A DNA stretch of 64,000 nucleotides from Ahaetulla prasina (taxonomy: Eukaryota; Chordata; Lepidosauria; Squamata; Colubridae). The translations under genes were made by a program, and so were the position numbers. Of this stretch, positions 34,901-46,900 are shown piece after piece (position 1 is the first letter of the stretch; each line of letters begins with the position of its first letter). A model generated the notes under the pieces. The model had not been told where the DNA came from. It searched no databases and saw only the letters and a program-made list of their open reading frames with translations. Where the stretch lies: positions 16,892,020 through 16,956,019 of the forward strand of contig NC_080546.1 of the NCBI RefSeq assembly GCF_028640845.1. The letters run 5' to 3'.

Positions 34901-37900
34901 ATCCTGCTGTCACTAGTAGCCTTTTTCATCTATCATGTGTGAAACATGTGTGAACTTGGAAGCAGATTCTTGTTTTGTTAAGTACAACTTATGTCATTGC
35001 AACGGAAAGATAGTGATGGTGTTACCGGTATTGGTATAGGAGGTATGTTCACCCCTGCAGGGATCTCAGGTTGCTGCGGTCGAGGGAGCATGAAGCGAGC
35101 CATGCGCTGTGGAAATATAACAGCATCATTTTCATTCTTCTCAAATGAGTGAGGATTTTACAGGATTCTGGAGAAGTCTTCTTAACCTTGGCAACTTGAA
35201 GATGTGTGAACTTCAACTCCCAGAATTCCGCAGCCAGAAAAGCATGGGTGTCTAAAGAATTCTGGGAGTTGAAGTCCACAAGTCATAAAGGGGTCATAGT
35301 TCCCCACCTCTGCTCTACATCTTTGTCATCTCTTCTCCTGAAATCTAAGACTGCTCCCTGAGATAATTTCATTGTTCTCTTGGTAGCTTTTAAAAACAAA
35401 GAAGCAAATTAAATCAATACTTTTCTCTGTTTGAAGGAGAAAAATCTGTAAGCCCTGTGCTAATGTGGCTATTCTAACAATAGGATAAAAATACATTTAA
35501 AGGTAAAGGTTCCCCTCAAACATATGTGCTAGTCATTCCCGACTCTAGGGGGCGGTGCTCATCTGTGTTTCAAAGCCGAAGAGCCAGCGCTGTCCGAAGA
35601 TGTCTCTGTGGTCATGTGGCCGGCATGACTAAACGCCAAAGGCGCACAGAATGCTGTTACCTTCCTACAAAAGGTGGTCCCTATTTTTCTACTTGCATTT
35701 TTTACGTTCTTTCGAACTACTAGGTTGGCAAAAGCTGGGACAAGTAATGGGAGCTCACCCCATTACGTGGCACTAGGGATTTGAACAGCTGAACTGCCGA
35801 CCTTTCGATCGACAAGCTCAGTGTCTTAGCCACCGTGCCACCGCGTCCCTTCTAAAAAATACATTTATGCTATGCTAAAAACTCCTTTCAGAATCTGAGA
35901 ATTGGGTATAAGATCTTAGCTTCAAATTAGATGACCACTAGATGGTGTTTAGAGTTTTCTCTCTACTGCCATGTGTGTGTCCCTATATCATAGCCCCAAC
36001 TGAGGAGTCATTACAGGGTATTTGTTCATCTAATCCCAATGCATTAGCTTTTAGAAAATTATAGTAAATAAACAATTTACCATTTCATTGGATCCACTTG
36101 CTGATCTCTGTGAAAAGAGCAAAATAGAGTTAGAACTTAGCTTTTGGGAAACAGTGCTTCATTACCATAGACTAGACACTAGAGCATGGTGGCACAGTGG
36201 TTAGAATGCAGTACTGCACTCTACTTCTGCTGACTCCCAGCTGCCTGCAGTTCGGCAGTTCTATTCTCACCTGCTCAAGGTTGATTCAGACTTCCATCCT
36301 TTCAAGGTCGATAAAATGAGGACCCACATTGTTTGGTGCAATATGCTGACACTGTAAACTGCTTAGAGAGGGCTGTGAAGCACTGTGAAGCGGTATGTAA
36401 ATCTAAGTGCTATTACTATTGCTGTTGCTTTCTTATTGTGAGAAAAGTTCTTTGAGAAATATTCTTCAGGAATTTCTCCCTATCAGGTTTCCCAATTATC
36501 TTCTTTTCCTTTTTTCAACCCATAATCCCGTTAGAGGTGAACAATACACAACATGGGTGTCCAATCTCTTGGCTTCCCTAGGCTGCATTGAGTGAAGGGG
36601 TAGTATCTTGGGCCACATATAAAATACATAATATATAACAAACTTCCCTTTTTAATATATTTTTTATATTTTCATGTGGAGCCACATTACTAGCTGCCCA
36701 GGGTTCACGGGCCAGGGATTGGACATGCCTGATGTAAAAAATAGGAGTATTCTGAAACTTATTCTCGCACACATTTGTGACAAAATAGAAATTGGTCAGG
36801 GAAATGAGATTTACCTCAACACGTCTTCTGACACCATGATGTTCTGTTTCCGGTCTCTTTGTGACTCTTGTTGGGTGTCTTTCCTTCATTGATTTAAAAA
36901 CAAATGTAAGCGGAGAACCAAAATGATAGAAAATGGAATGGTCTCCCCCCCCCCCTGTTTTCAAGAACATGGATTAGATCCTTTCTAAGTTTACTAAAGA
37001 AAAAAAAAATTTACCACTACCTATTGGTATGCTATTTCTAAGGTGAAGAAAACGATAGTTTTTTTCTTCCTTTTTCATTTTCCTTTTTGAACCAATGCTT
37101 CATCCAATGTACAAAGGGACTCATGAATATTGTAGGGTTGATCTCCATTTGTGGAGGATAATTAGATCATTCAAGCACAATATGTGAATCACTCATATTT
37201 GGAGTGGAAATTCATGCGATGTTCCCTATTCAGGATCTGCCTCTGCCTTTCCAGTGATTCTCCAAAACTTTCCTTTAGTAGGGAAAGCCATTAAAGCCAC
37301 AACTGCAGCTTTGTATCATTTGTCAAGTGTAACCATCGATGACCACTAAGGGAAGAGCACCATACGATATCATTATGCTCTTGACATCATTGTGGTTTGT
37401 ACAAGTAAGCTTGGCATAGTCATTTATGTCCCACACTCCTTTTTTCCCATGATTTCTGATTGCAATCTCAAAAAAAATTCAGGCTCTAAGAAATACCGAT
37501 ATATTGTTTTTTCGCAGACATATCTTATTCTGTACAATGGATGTAACATAACTAGAGGAGAGGAAGGATAAGATGTAATCAATCATGCTGGCTATGCTGG
37601 CTGGAGAATTCTGGGAGTTGAAGTCCACAAGTCTTACAGCTGCCAAGTTTGGGTACCTCTGTTGTAGCCTAACTGTCCAAACTAAATCCTCAGAGTAACT
37701 CAACATGCAATTTCCAACCTATTTATCCAGCCCCCATACCTGCTCCTTCGTTAGAAGAGTAGCTTTTATGATCAGCAGTCAGAATTCACAGACACTCATA
37801 CTTAACAGAATAACAGAACAACATGAGTTGAAAGGGACCTTGGAGGTCTTCTAACTCAAGCAGAAGATAGATACCACTTCAGGCACTTGGTTGTCCAATT

Positions 37901-40900
37901 TCTTCTTAAAAACACACTAACCCACAACTTCTGAAGGCAAGATGTTCCACTGATTAATTGTTCTAAGGGTCAGAGAATTTCCCCTTATTTCTATATTGGT
38001 TCTGTCCTTGATTAGTTTCCATCCATTGCTTCTAGTTCTGCCTTCAGGTGCTGTGGAAATTAGGTTGACCTGAGAATGTACTGGTTTTCAAGCAGTGGTG
38101 AAATCCAATTTTTTTACTACTGGTTCTGTGGGCGTGGCTTGGTGGGTGTGGCTTGGTGGGCATCGCAGGGGAAGGATATTGCAAAATCTCCATTCCCACC
38201 CCACTCCAGGGGAAGGATACTGCAAAATCCCCATTCCCTCCCCACTCCGGGGAGAAGGATATTGCAAAATCTCCATTCCCACCCCACTCTGGGGCCAGCT
38301 ACCAGCTACCAATTTTGCTGGTTCTCCAAACTACACAAAATTTCCGCTACCAGTTCTCCAGAACCTGTCAGAACCTACTGGATTTCACCCCTGTTTTCAA
38401 GGCTCTATCTTTACCCCAGGTTAAATCCTTGAAATTAGTTGGATTCTGGGTTTTTTTGGTCTTGCCATCTATGTCAGGCTTGTCAGTTGTAAGGGGAACA
38501 TAATTCTCCCATCTAGCCTCCAATTTTATAGGATTCCATCCATTTATATAGATGCTGTTTAAAACCGTCAATGACCGGATTAGGGCATTCATATATTTTG
38601 TATTTTGAACACCAAGTAAGGATACAGAGCACCTATTGTATACAGAGTCAGAGAGAGCCTACCAATGTTGGCTTACTTTCACACATACAATAGATAAAGT
38701 GTACATCTAAATATGTTCAGAGTTTTTTCTCACATGAAGTAATACATAACAGAATTATGGGTGAAAAAGGGCACCGTGTCAAGAAGCTCAAATTGCTGTG
38801 ATTATCTCTGTTGCACTTTCCACTGAGTAAAAATAATAATAATAATAATAACCATAATTGTTTATCATACAGAGACAATTGCAATATCAAGTTGTTCTTA
38901 TTCAGTCTTCCTTAACCTGGTTTCTACCAGGTATCTTGGGAATATAATTCCCACCAACAGGGCCAAGAGAAATCTTGGCATTGTAGTGTCAATATAGGTA
39001 GCCCGTAACTTACAACCATTCATTTAGTGACCGTTCAAAGTTACAGCAGCACTGAAAAAAGTGACATGACTGTTTTTACACTTTCAACCATTGCAGCATC
39101 CCATGGTCATGTGATCAAGCTTCGGACGGTTGGCAACTGACTCATATTTTGTGAGTGTTGCAGTAGGCTGGGGTCACGTGATCACCTTTTGTGACCTTCT
39201 GACAAGCAAAGTCAATGGGGAAGCCAGATTCACTTAACAACCATGTTGCTAACTTAGCAACTGCAGTGATTCACGCCACAACTGTGGCAAGAAAAGTCGC
39301 AAAACGGGGCAAAACTCACTTAACAATGCACTTAGCAACAGAAATTTGGGGCTCAATTGTGGTCATAAGTTGAGGCGGGTGAAATCTAGCAGGTTCTGAC
39401 AGGTTCTGGTAGCGGAAATTTTGAGCGGAGAAATGGCAAATACCACCTCTGGCTGGCCCCAGAGTGGGGTGGGAATGGAAATTTTGCAGTATCCTTCCCC
39501 TGCCACGCCCACCAAGCCACGCCCACCAAGCCACACCACGCCCACCAAGCCATACCCACAGAACCGGTAGTATAAAATTTTGGATTTCACCACTGAGTTG
39601 AGGGCTACCTTATTTTGCGAAGGCACCATGCTGAATAAGTCTTAACTAACAAAACAATGGTCATCATTAAGAACTTAAACGGGAAATCCCAAAGTTGTAG
39701 GTTAGATTGAGAAGTTGAAGAAACAACCTAAAAGACAATGACAAACTACTTCAACTTAAAGCTACCTAACCTATTCTTGGAATCACCAGGAGCTCATCTT
39801 AGCTTAAGGTAGTCTTCACTTTAATTCTTACTTACCCGGACAGGGACTGTAAGCACCACATTCAGAAGGCAGGCAACAAGAATCAAGAGTTTCATGTTGG
39901 TAGGGTAACCTGAAATGATGTAACCGAGAAACAATTCAAGTTACTCTTTACTTTTGGTTGCTCCCAAAGTTTGCCAGTCCTTTTCTTCATTGGGACTAAT
40001 GTATTAATTGATTTGTTTTCTTTTGAATATCCTCTGTATCAGTTCTTACTAGTAGTTCTTAGTAGTAGAAATACTATTTGTTAAGTTCGGGAAGTAACGA
40101 GGCTGGAGACCAGGGTAGTGACAACAGCTCTTTAATATAGGGTGAACCCAGCAACAGGCTGGGGCAAAAACCTCTCCTTTTATACAGTTCTGCTGGAGGT
40201 TTCGTCCAATCAGCAACGTGCTGATTTCCCGCTCAAATATTTAAAGGCACAACTGTTAATACATAACACTCCTCCCCTCCCAGAAAACACTTGGTCTTAT
40301 TTACATATTTATTCACATGTTATTTTTCGACGTAGTCACGCAAATAACCTGGGCGTCTCCTAGTTCTTTCTGACCTGCGCGGTTCAGTTCTGGGTGGTGT
40401 TTTGAGCTGGTCGGAGGGGCTGTTTTCTCCTCCCAGCTCTTTCTCTAGGCCATCGGGCTCTGGATTATTGGCCGACTCTTTTTCTTGGCCATCCGGCCTT
40501 GGATTAATTTTGGAATTTTCCTTGCTGTTTCCCTCGGGGACCTGATGGCGTCGCTGGAACTCTGGGACCTCAGCTAAGTCTTGCGCCTCCCCCGGGTCAT
40601 TGTCGGCTGTGGATTCAAAGTGGTATTGGTCATTACCTGTCTCTGTTGGTTTGGTTTGGCCAGTTATTCGTTTCCTTAACTGATCTATGTGGCGCCGCCA
40701 CATTCGGTTGTCTGGTAGCTCTACCACGTACGATTTTGGCCCTGTTACTTTTGTTACTTGTCCGGCGACCCAACTCGGGCCGTCCCCATAGTTTCGGGCC
40801 CACACCCGGTCGCCTATGCTCATTTCCCTTGTTTTTTCTAGCTCCCCCTTGTAACCCTCGGGTGTGTAATGGGGGTTCAAACGGTCAAGTGGGCACCGGA

Positions 40901-43900
40901 GTTTTCGTCCCATTAGCAATTCGGCTGGGCTTTTTCCCGTGGCTGTGCTTGGGGTTCTGTGCTGGACGGCTAGGAAAAAGTCTATTTTTGTTTGCCAGTC
41001 ACCTGGCTTGAGCCTGGACAATGCCTCCTTAGCGCTCCGGACGGAACGCTCTGCAAGGCCATTCGACGCAGGGTGGAAAGGTGCAGAGAGGGCATGTCGG
41101 ATGCCTTCCTCTGCCAGGTACTCTTCAAACTGGGCTGCCGTGAATTGGGGCCCATTGTCGGACACCAGAGTGTCCGGCAACCCGTGAGTTGCGAATAGGT
41201 GGCGCAGGGTTGCGATTACTGCTTCGGCTGTGGTGGACTTCATAAGTATGATCTCTAACCATTTGGAAAATGCGTCCACCACCACTAGGAACGTTTGGCC
41301 GTGAAAGGGGCCAGCAAAGTCAATGTGGATTCTTGACCAAGGCCCTTGGGGCTTTTCCCATTCTCTGACTGGGGCTGTTGGGGTAGCGGTCTGGACTCTT
41401 GGCAAGCTTGGCATTTCCCTACCCTCTCAGCAATCTCTGCGTCCATGAGTGGCCACCATACATAGCTTCTAGCTAACCCCTTCATCCTTACGATGCCTGG
41501 GTGACCTCGTGGAGGAGGTCCAATACCTTGCCCTTAACTTAACAGGAATTATTACACGATCACCCCATAACAGGCACCCCTTGAGCCGAGAGCTCATCAC
41601 GTTTCTTAACAAATTCTTTGAACCGTTCGCGGGCAGCGGCCACCCTCTCTGTACCCAACCGAGTACAGTCCTTAACACAATGTCGGTATGATGCCCGAGC
41701 CACTTCCTTTGATGTGACTGGGCCAGAGTCCAACGAGTCAATAAGGAGGATGGGTGTCCCGGAGTGGGGTCTTGATCGCCCCTGGCAGTGGGCATCGGCT
41801 CAATGCGTCTGCATGCCCCACTTCTTTCCCGGTCGATGCTGCAGCTTGTATGAGTAAGCGGCTAAAATATAGTCCATCGAGTCAAGCGTGGCGAAAGTGC
41901 CACAGGCGTTGGCGATCGCCAGCCAGTAATCCCAGTAACGGTCTGTGGTCAGTCACGATTTCAAAATTCCGCCCAAAGACATACTCATGGAATTTTTGAC
42001 CCTGATACAATGGCTAATGCTTCTTTGTCTAATTGGCTGTAGTTCCTCTCTGGGGAGGACATCGTTCTAGAGTAGAACGCTATAGGGGCTTCTGTGCCGT
42101 TTGGAAGCCTATGGCTGAGTACAGCCCCCACCCCATAAGGGGACGCATCGCAAACCAGCACTAGGGTAGTGAGTCGTGATATTGGATGAGCAGGCTATCA
42201 CTTGAGAGCAGGTTCTTTACTGCTTCAAAAGCCCTATTTTCTGACTTTCCCAAGACCAAACAGTATTTTTCCTAAGAGCCTATGCAGCGGTTCCGCAACG
42301 GTTGCTTTGTTCTTTAAAAAGACCGCGTAAAAATTAACCAATCCCAGGAATGCCTGCAGCTCTGCTTTGTTTTTGGGCGCTGGAGCCTTCCTAATTGCCT
42401 TAACTTTGCTCTCAGTAGGGTGAATTCCTTTCTTGTCTATCCCGTAGCCCAAGAAATCGACCGATTCGACCCCTATCTGACATTTATTTGTCTTAACTTT
42501 TAATCCGGCTGTCCGGAAAATGCTCAAGACCTTTCTTAACCGCTCCCCCAATTCCTCCATGTTTTCCCCTGAAATTAGGACATCATCAAGTAGGAACTAC
42601 CCTGGGAGCCCTTGCAGTAGTCGTTCCATCAGGTTTTGGAACAGCCCTGGTGCCACACTAACCCCAAATTGCAATCGGTGCACTTGAATGCCCCCTGTGC
42701 GTCACAATCGCTTGGGCTTCGGCTGTGTGGGCGTCTACTGGCAGTTGTTGGTAGGCTTGGGCCAAGTCTAACTTTGCAAAGACTTGCCCTTGCCCCAAAG
42801 AGTGCAATAAATGTTGCACCACGGAACCGGTACGCGCTTTTCTGTAAGGCTTTGTTAAGCGCCGCCTTGTAGTCAGCGCAAATTCTAATTGACCCGTCCG
42901 ATTTGATGGGGTGACGATTGGCGTCTCCCACTTTGCGTGATCGACTGGCACCAAAACCCCTGATTTATGAGCTTGTCCAGCTCCTTATCAATTTTTGGTT
43001 TTAGGGCAAAGGACTCTCCTCGCCTTAAGCCTAATGGGGGCTACCTGGGGTCTAAGTTGAAGGAAATAGGGGTCCCTTGTACTTGCCCAGGCAGTCCTTG
43101 AAGACATCTTGAACTCGTTAAAGAGAATGTCTTTCAAATTGCAGTCACTTCTGTAGATGCCAGTCACTCCCATGCCCAGGGCACGAAACCAGTCTAGTCC
43201 CAACAGACTGGGCAGAGTTCCTTCGACGATCGTGATGGGCAGGGTCTTTTGTGAGGGCCGTACTCGACTCGGACGGAGGTGGTCCCTCGAACAGGGATGC
43301 GATTCCCTGGTAGTCGTGCACTCGTAGCCGCTGTGCTTGCAGATGGCGCCGCGACGGACGGCAGCGACCGCCAGGGTGTCCCAGGACATGATGGTGATCG
43401 CTGATCCCGTGTCTACTTCAAGCCTGCACCGTACTCCCTCGATCTTGGGCTTTGTGAAAATCTTCTTTCCACTTTGGTTGAGGCGCGCCTATAATGACAG
43501 TCGTTTGGTTAGACTTCGCGCCTTTCTTGTTTGAACCAATCGCGGGCCGCCTTTCCGGTTCCGCTTTGATTGGCCGATTTGAATTTTCGGGAAGGTTGGG
43601 CCGCTCTGCAAACCTGAGCTAAGTGTCCTTTCTTCCCACACCGCCGCATGTTGCGTCTTTAAACCTGCAGCGTTGGCGCTGATGCTGCCCTCCGCAGCTT
43701 CCGCACTCGCCACGGTCCTCAGTGTCGCGTTTCTCGGTCCGGCAGACCCTTCCTCATCCTCGCCTCACCTTCGGATTCGGACTGAATCTCCTCCTGGTGT
43801 ACTGGCGTTGGCTTTGCGCCGCCTTGGATTGAAGAGGCTTTTGCAGAGTCTCTGCTGCTTTAGTAGACATTTCGTGTGCTCTGGCCTCGCCCAGAGCGGT

Positions 43901-46900
43901 GGCTAGTGTCAGGTTGCTCCTGGCTAGCAGTCGTCGCCGAGGCGGATGTCCTTGACCCCTCGGATGAGTTGCTCGAGTAGCACTCGCCTAAGTCTCGGTA
44001 TCCGCAGTCCTTGGACGCCTTCTTAAAGCGCCATGTAGTCACCGATGGACTCGCCTCCATCTGTCTCGTTCTCCGAATTCAAACCGCTGCACGTATTTGG
44101 ACGGCGCCGGTGCGAAATGGTTCTTCAGCAAAGTCTGCAGAGTCGGCCACGATACCGATTGTATCGGTGTTGGCTCTGCCAGGGCTTCCGCAATCTCGAT
44201 TACCTCCGGCCCGCAATGGGTTAGGAAGTAAGCCCGTTTGCGGTTATCAGATCCCCTGTAGTTCGTTGGCTTCTAGAAAGCTTTCAAACGGGTCATATAT
44301 GTTCCCATTTCTCCTTGCCGGGTTGTACGTGCGGGTGGCGTGTTTGCCATTTCCGCTTCTGCCCTGAGTTTGCTGGGTTCGGGACTAGCGTGCTTCAGCT
44401 CGGTTCTGGTTCTCCTTAGCCTCGAGATCCCACCTTCGTCGCCAATGTTAAGTTCGGGAAGTAACGAGGCTGGAGACCAGGGTAGTGACAACAGCTCTTT
44501 AATATAGGGTGAACCCAGCAACAGGCTGGGGCAAAAACCTCTCCTTTTATACAGTTCTGCTGGAGGTTTCGTCCAATCAGCAACGTGCTGATTTCCCGCT
44601 CAAATATTTAAAGGCACAACTGTTAATACATAACACTATTCATATCTGATTTTTTTTTGGTTACATTTTATGAAATACCAAACGGTAAAAATGATTGCTG
44701 TATAACTCAGATTTAGATACAGCTAATAGTAGAAATAAGGACACGGTGGCTCAGTGGCTAAGATGCTGAGCTTGTCGATCAAAAGGTCGGCAGTTCAGCG
44801 GTTCGAATCCCTAGTGCCACATAACAGGGTGAGCTCCCATTACTTGTCCCAGCTTCTGCCAACCTAGCAGTTTGAAAGCATGTAAAAAATGCAAGTAGAA
44901 AAATAGGGACCCCCTTTGGTGGGAAGGTAACAGTGTTCTGTGTGCCTTTGGCATTTAGTCATGCTGGCCACATGACCACGGAGACGTCTTCAGACAGCAC
45001 TGGCTCTTTGGCTTTGAAATGGAGATGATCACCGCCCCCTAGAGTCAGGAACGACTAGCACATATGTGCAAGGGGAACCTTTATGCTTATATATTGTATA
45101 GTTTCATGCTTATGCTTATATATTGTATAGTTTCATGCTTATGCTTATATATTGTATAGTTTCATGCTTATGCTTATATATTGTATAGTTTCATGCTTAT
45201 GCTTATATATTGTATAGTTTCATGCTTATGCTTATATATTGTATAGTTTCATGCTTATGCTTATATATTGTATAGTTTCATGCTTATGCTTATATATTGT
45301 ATAGTTTCATGCTTATGCTTATATATTGTATAGTTTCATGCTTATGCTTATATATTGTATAGTTTCATGCTTATGCTTATATATTGTATAGTTTCATGCT
45401 TATGCTTATATATTGTATAGTTTCATGCTTATGCTTATATATTGTATAGTTTCATGCTTATGCTTATATATTGTATAGTTTCATGCTTATGCTTATATAT
45501 TGTATAGTTTCATGCTTATGCTTATATATTGTATAGTTTCATGCTTATGCTTATATATTGTATAGTTTCATGCTTATGCTTATATATTGTATAGTTTCAT
45601 GCTTATGCTTATATATTGTATAGTTTCATGCTTATGCTTATATATTGTATAGTTTCATGCTTATGCTTATATATTGTATAGTTTCATGCTTATGCTTATA
45701 TATTGTATAGTTTCATGCTTATGCTTATATATTGTATAGTTTCATGCTTATGCTTATATATTGTATAGTTTCATGCTTATGCTTATATATTGTATAGTTT
45801 CATGCTTATGCTTATATATTGTATAGTTTCATGCTTATGCTTATATATTGTATAGTTTCATGCTTATGCTTATATATTGTATAGTTTCATGCTTATGCTT
45901 ATATATTGTATAGTTTCATGCTTATGCTTATATATTGTATAGTTTCATGCTTATGCTTATATATTGTATAGTTTCATGCTTATGCTTATATATTGTATAG
46001 TTTCATGCTTATGCTTATATATTGTATAGTTTCATGCTTATGCTTATATATTGTATAGTTTCATGCTTATGCTTATATATTGTATAGTTTCATGCTTATG
46101 CTTATATATTGTATAGTTTCATGCTTATGCTTATATATTGTATAGTTTCATGCTTATGCTTATATATTGTATAGTTTCATGCTTATGCTTATATATTGTA
46201 TAGTTTCATGCTTATGCTTATATATTGTATAGTTTCATGCTTATGCTTATATATTGTATAGTTTCATGCTTATGCTTATATATTGTATAGTTTCATGCTT
46301 ATGCTTATATATTGTATAGTTTCATGCTTATGCTTATATATTGTATAGTTTCATGCTTATGCTTATATATTGTATAGTTTCATGCTTATGCTTATATATT
46401 GTATAGTTTCATGCTTATGCTTATATATTGTATAGTTTCATGCTTATGCTTATATATTGTATAGTTTCATGCTTATGCTTATATATTGTATAGTTTCATG
46501 CTTATGCTTATATATTGTATAGTTTCATGCTTATGCTTATATATTGTATAGTTTCATGCTTATGCTTATATATTGTATAGTTTCATGCTTATGCTTATAT
46601 ATTGTATAGTTTCATGCTTATGCTTATATATTGTATAGTTTCATGCTTATGCTTATATATTGTATAGTTTCATGCTTATGCTTATATATTGTATAGTTTC
46701 ATGCTTATGCTTATATATTGTATAGTTTCATGCTTATGCTTATATATTGTATAGTTTCATGCTTATGCTTATATATTGTATAGTTTCATGCTTATGCTTA
46801 TATATTGTATAGTTTCATGCTTATGCTTATATATTGTATAGTTTCATGCTTATGCTTATATATTGTATAGTTTCATGCTTATGCTTATATATTGTATAGT

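Larger units (their letters stand above)
40079..44635 (-). mobile_element. Complete Gypsy (Ty3)-type LTR retrotransposon
   Basis: Both 190-bp LTRs start TG and end CA and look identical. The element is flanked by CTATT on each side (40074-40078 and 44636-44640), a 5-bp target duplication. On the minus strand the 5' LTR is followed by a putative primer-binding site (TGGCGACGAAGGTGGGA, 44428-44444), and a purine tract (TGGGAGGGGAGGAG, 40269-40282) precedes the 3' LTR. Gag, protease, RT and integrase parts follow in Gypsy order (integrase after RT) but in many frames. It sits in intron 1 of the SCPP-like gene, in the same orientation. It is a retroelement of the host genome, with no envelope gene seen. 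Confidence 0.92.

Noticed and set aside
36826..36856. Another possible SCPP-like exon (VSEDVL)
   Set aside because: It has a donor-like GTAAAT but no pyrimidine tract, and its length is not a multiple of three.
37015..37037. Extra SCPP-like exon between exons 2 and 3
   Set aside because: The acceptor is good (TTTTCTTCACCTTAG), but the 23-nt segment begins AAA TAG in phase 0 and breaks the frame.
40320..41414. Domesticated integrase gene
   Set aside because: It sits in place inside an element with identical LTRs and a target duplication, so there is no sign of independent retention.
44740..44830. tRNA genes at the A/B-box sequences
   Set aside because: These are heads of SINEs with full SINE bodies; they lack a foldable cloverleaf and are repeated at 34, 35.5 and 59.5 kb.
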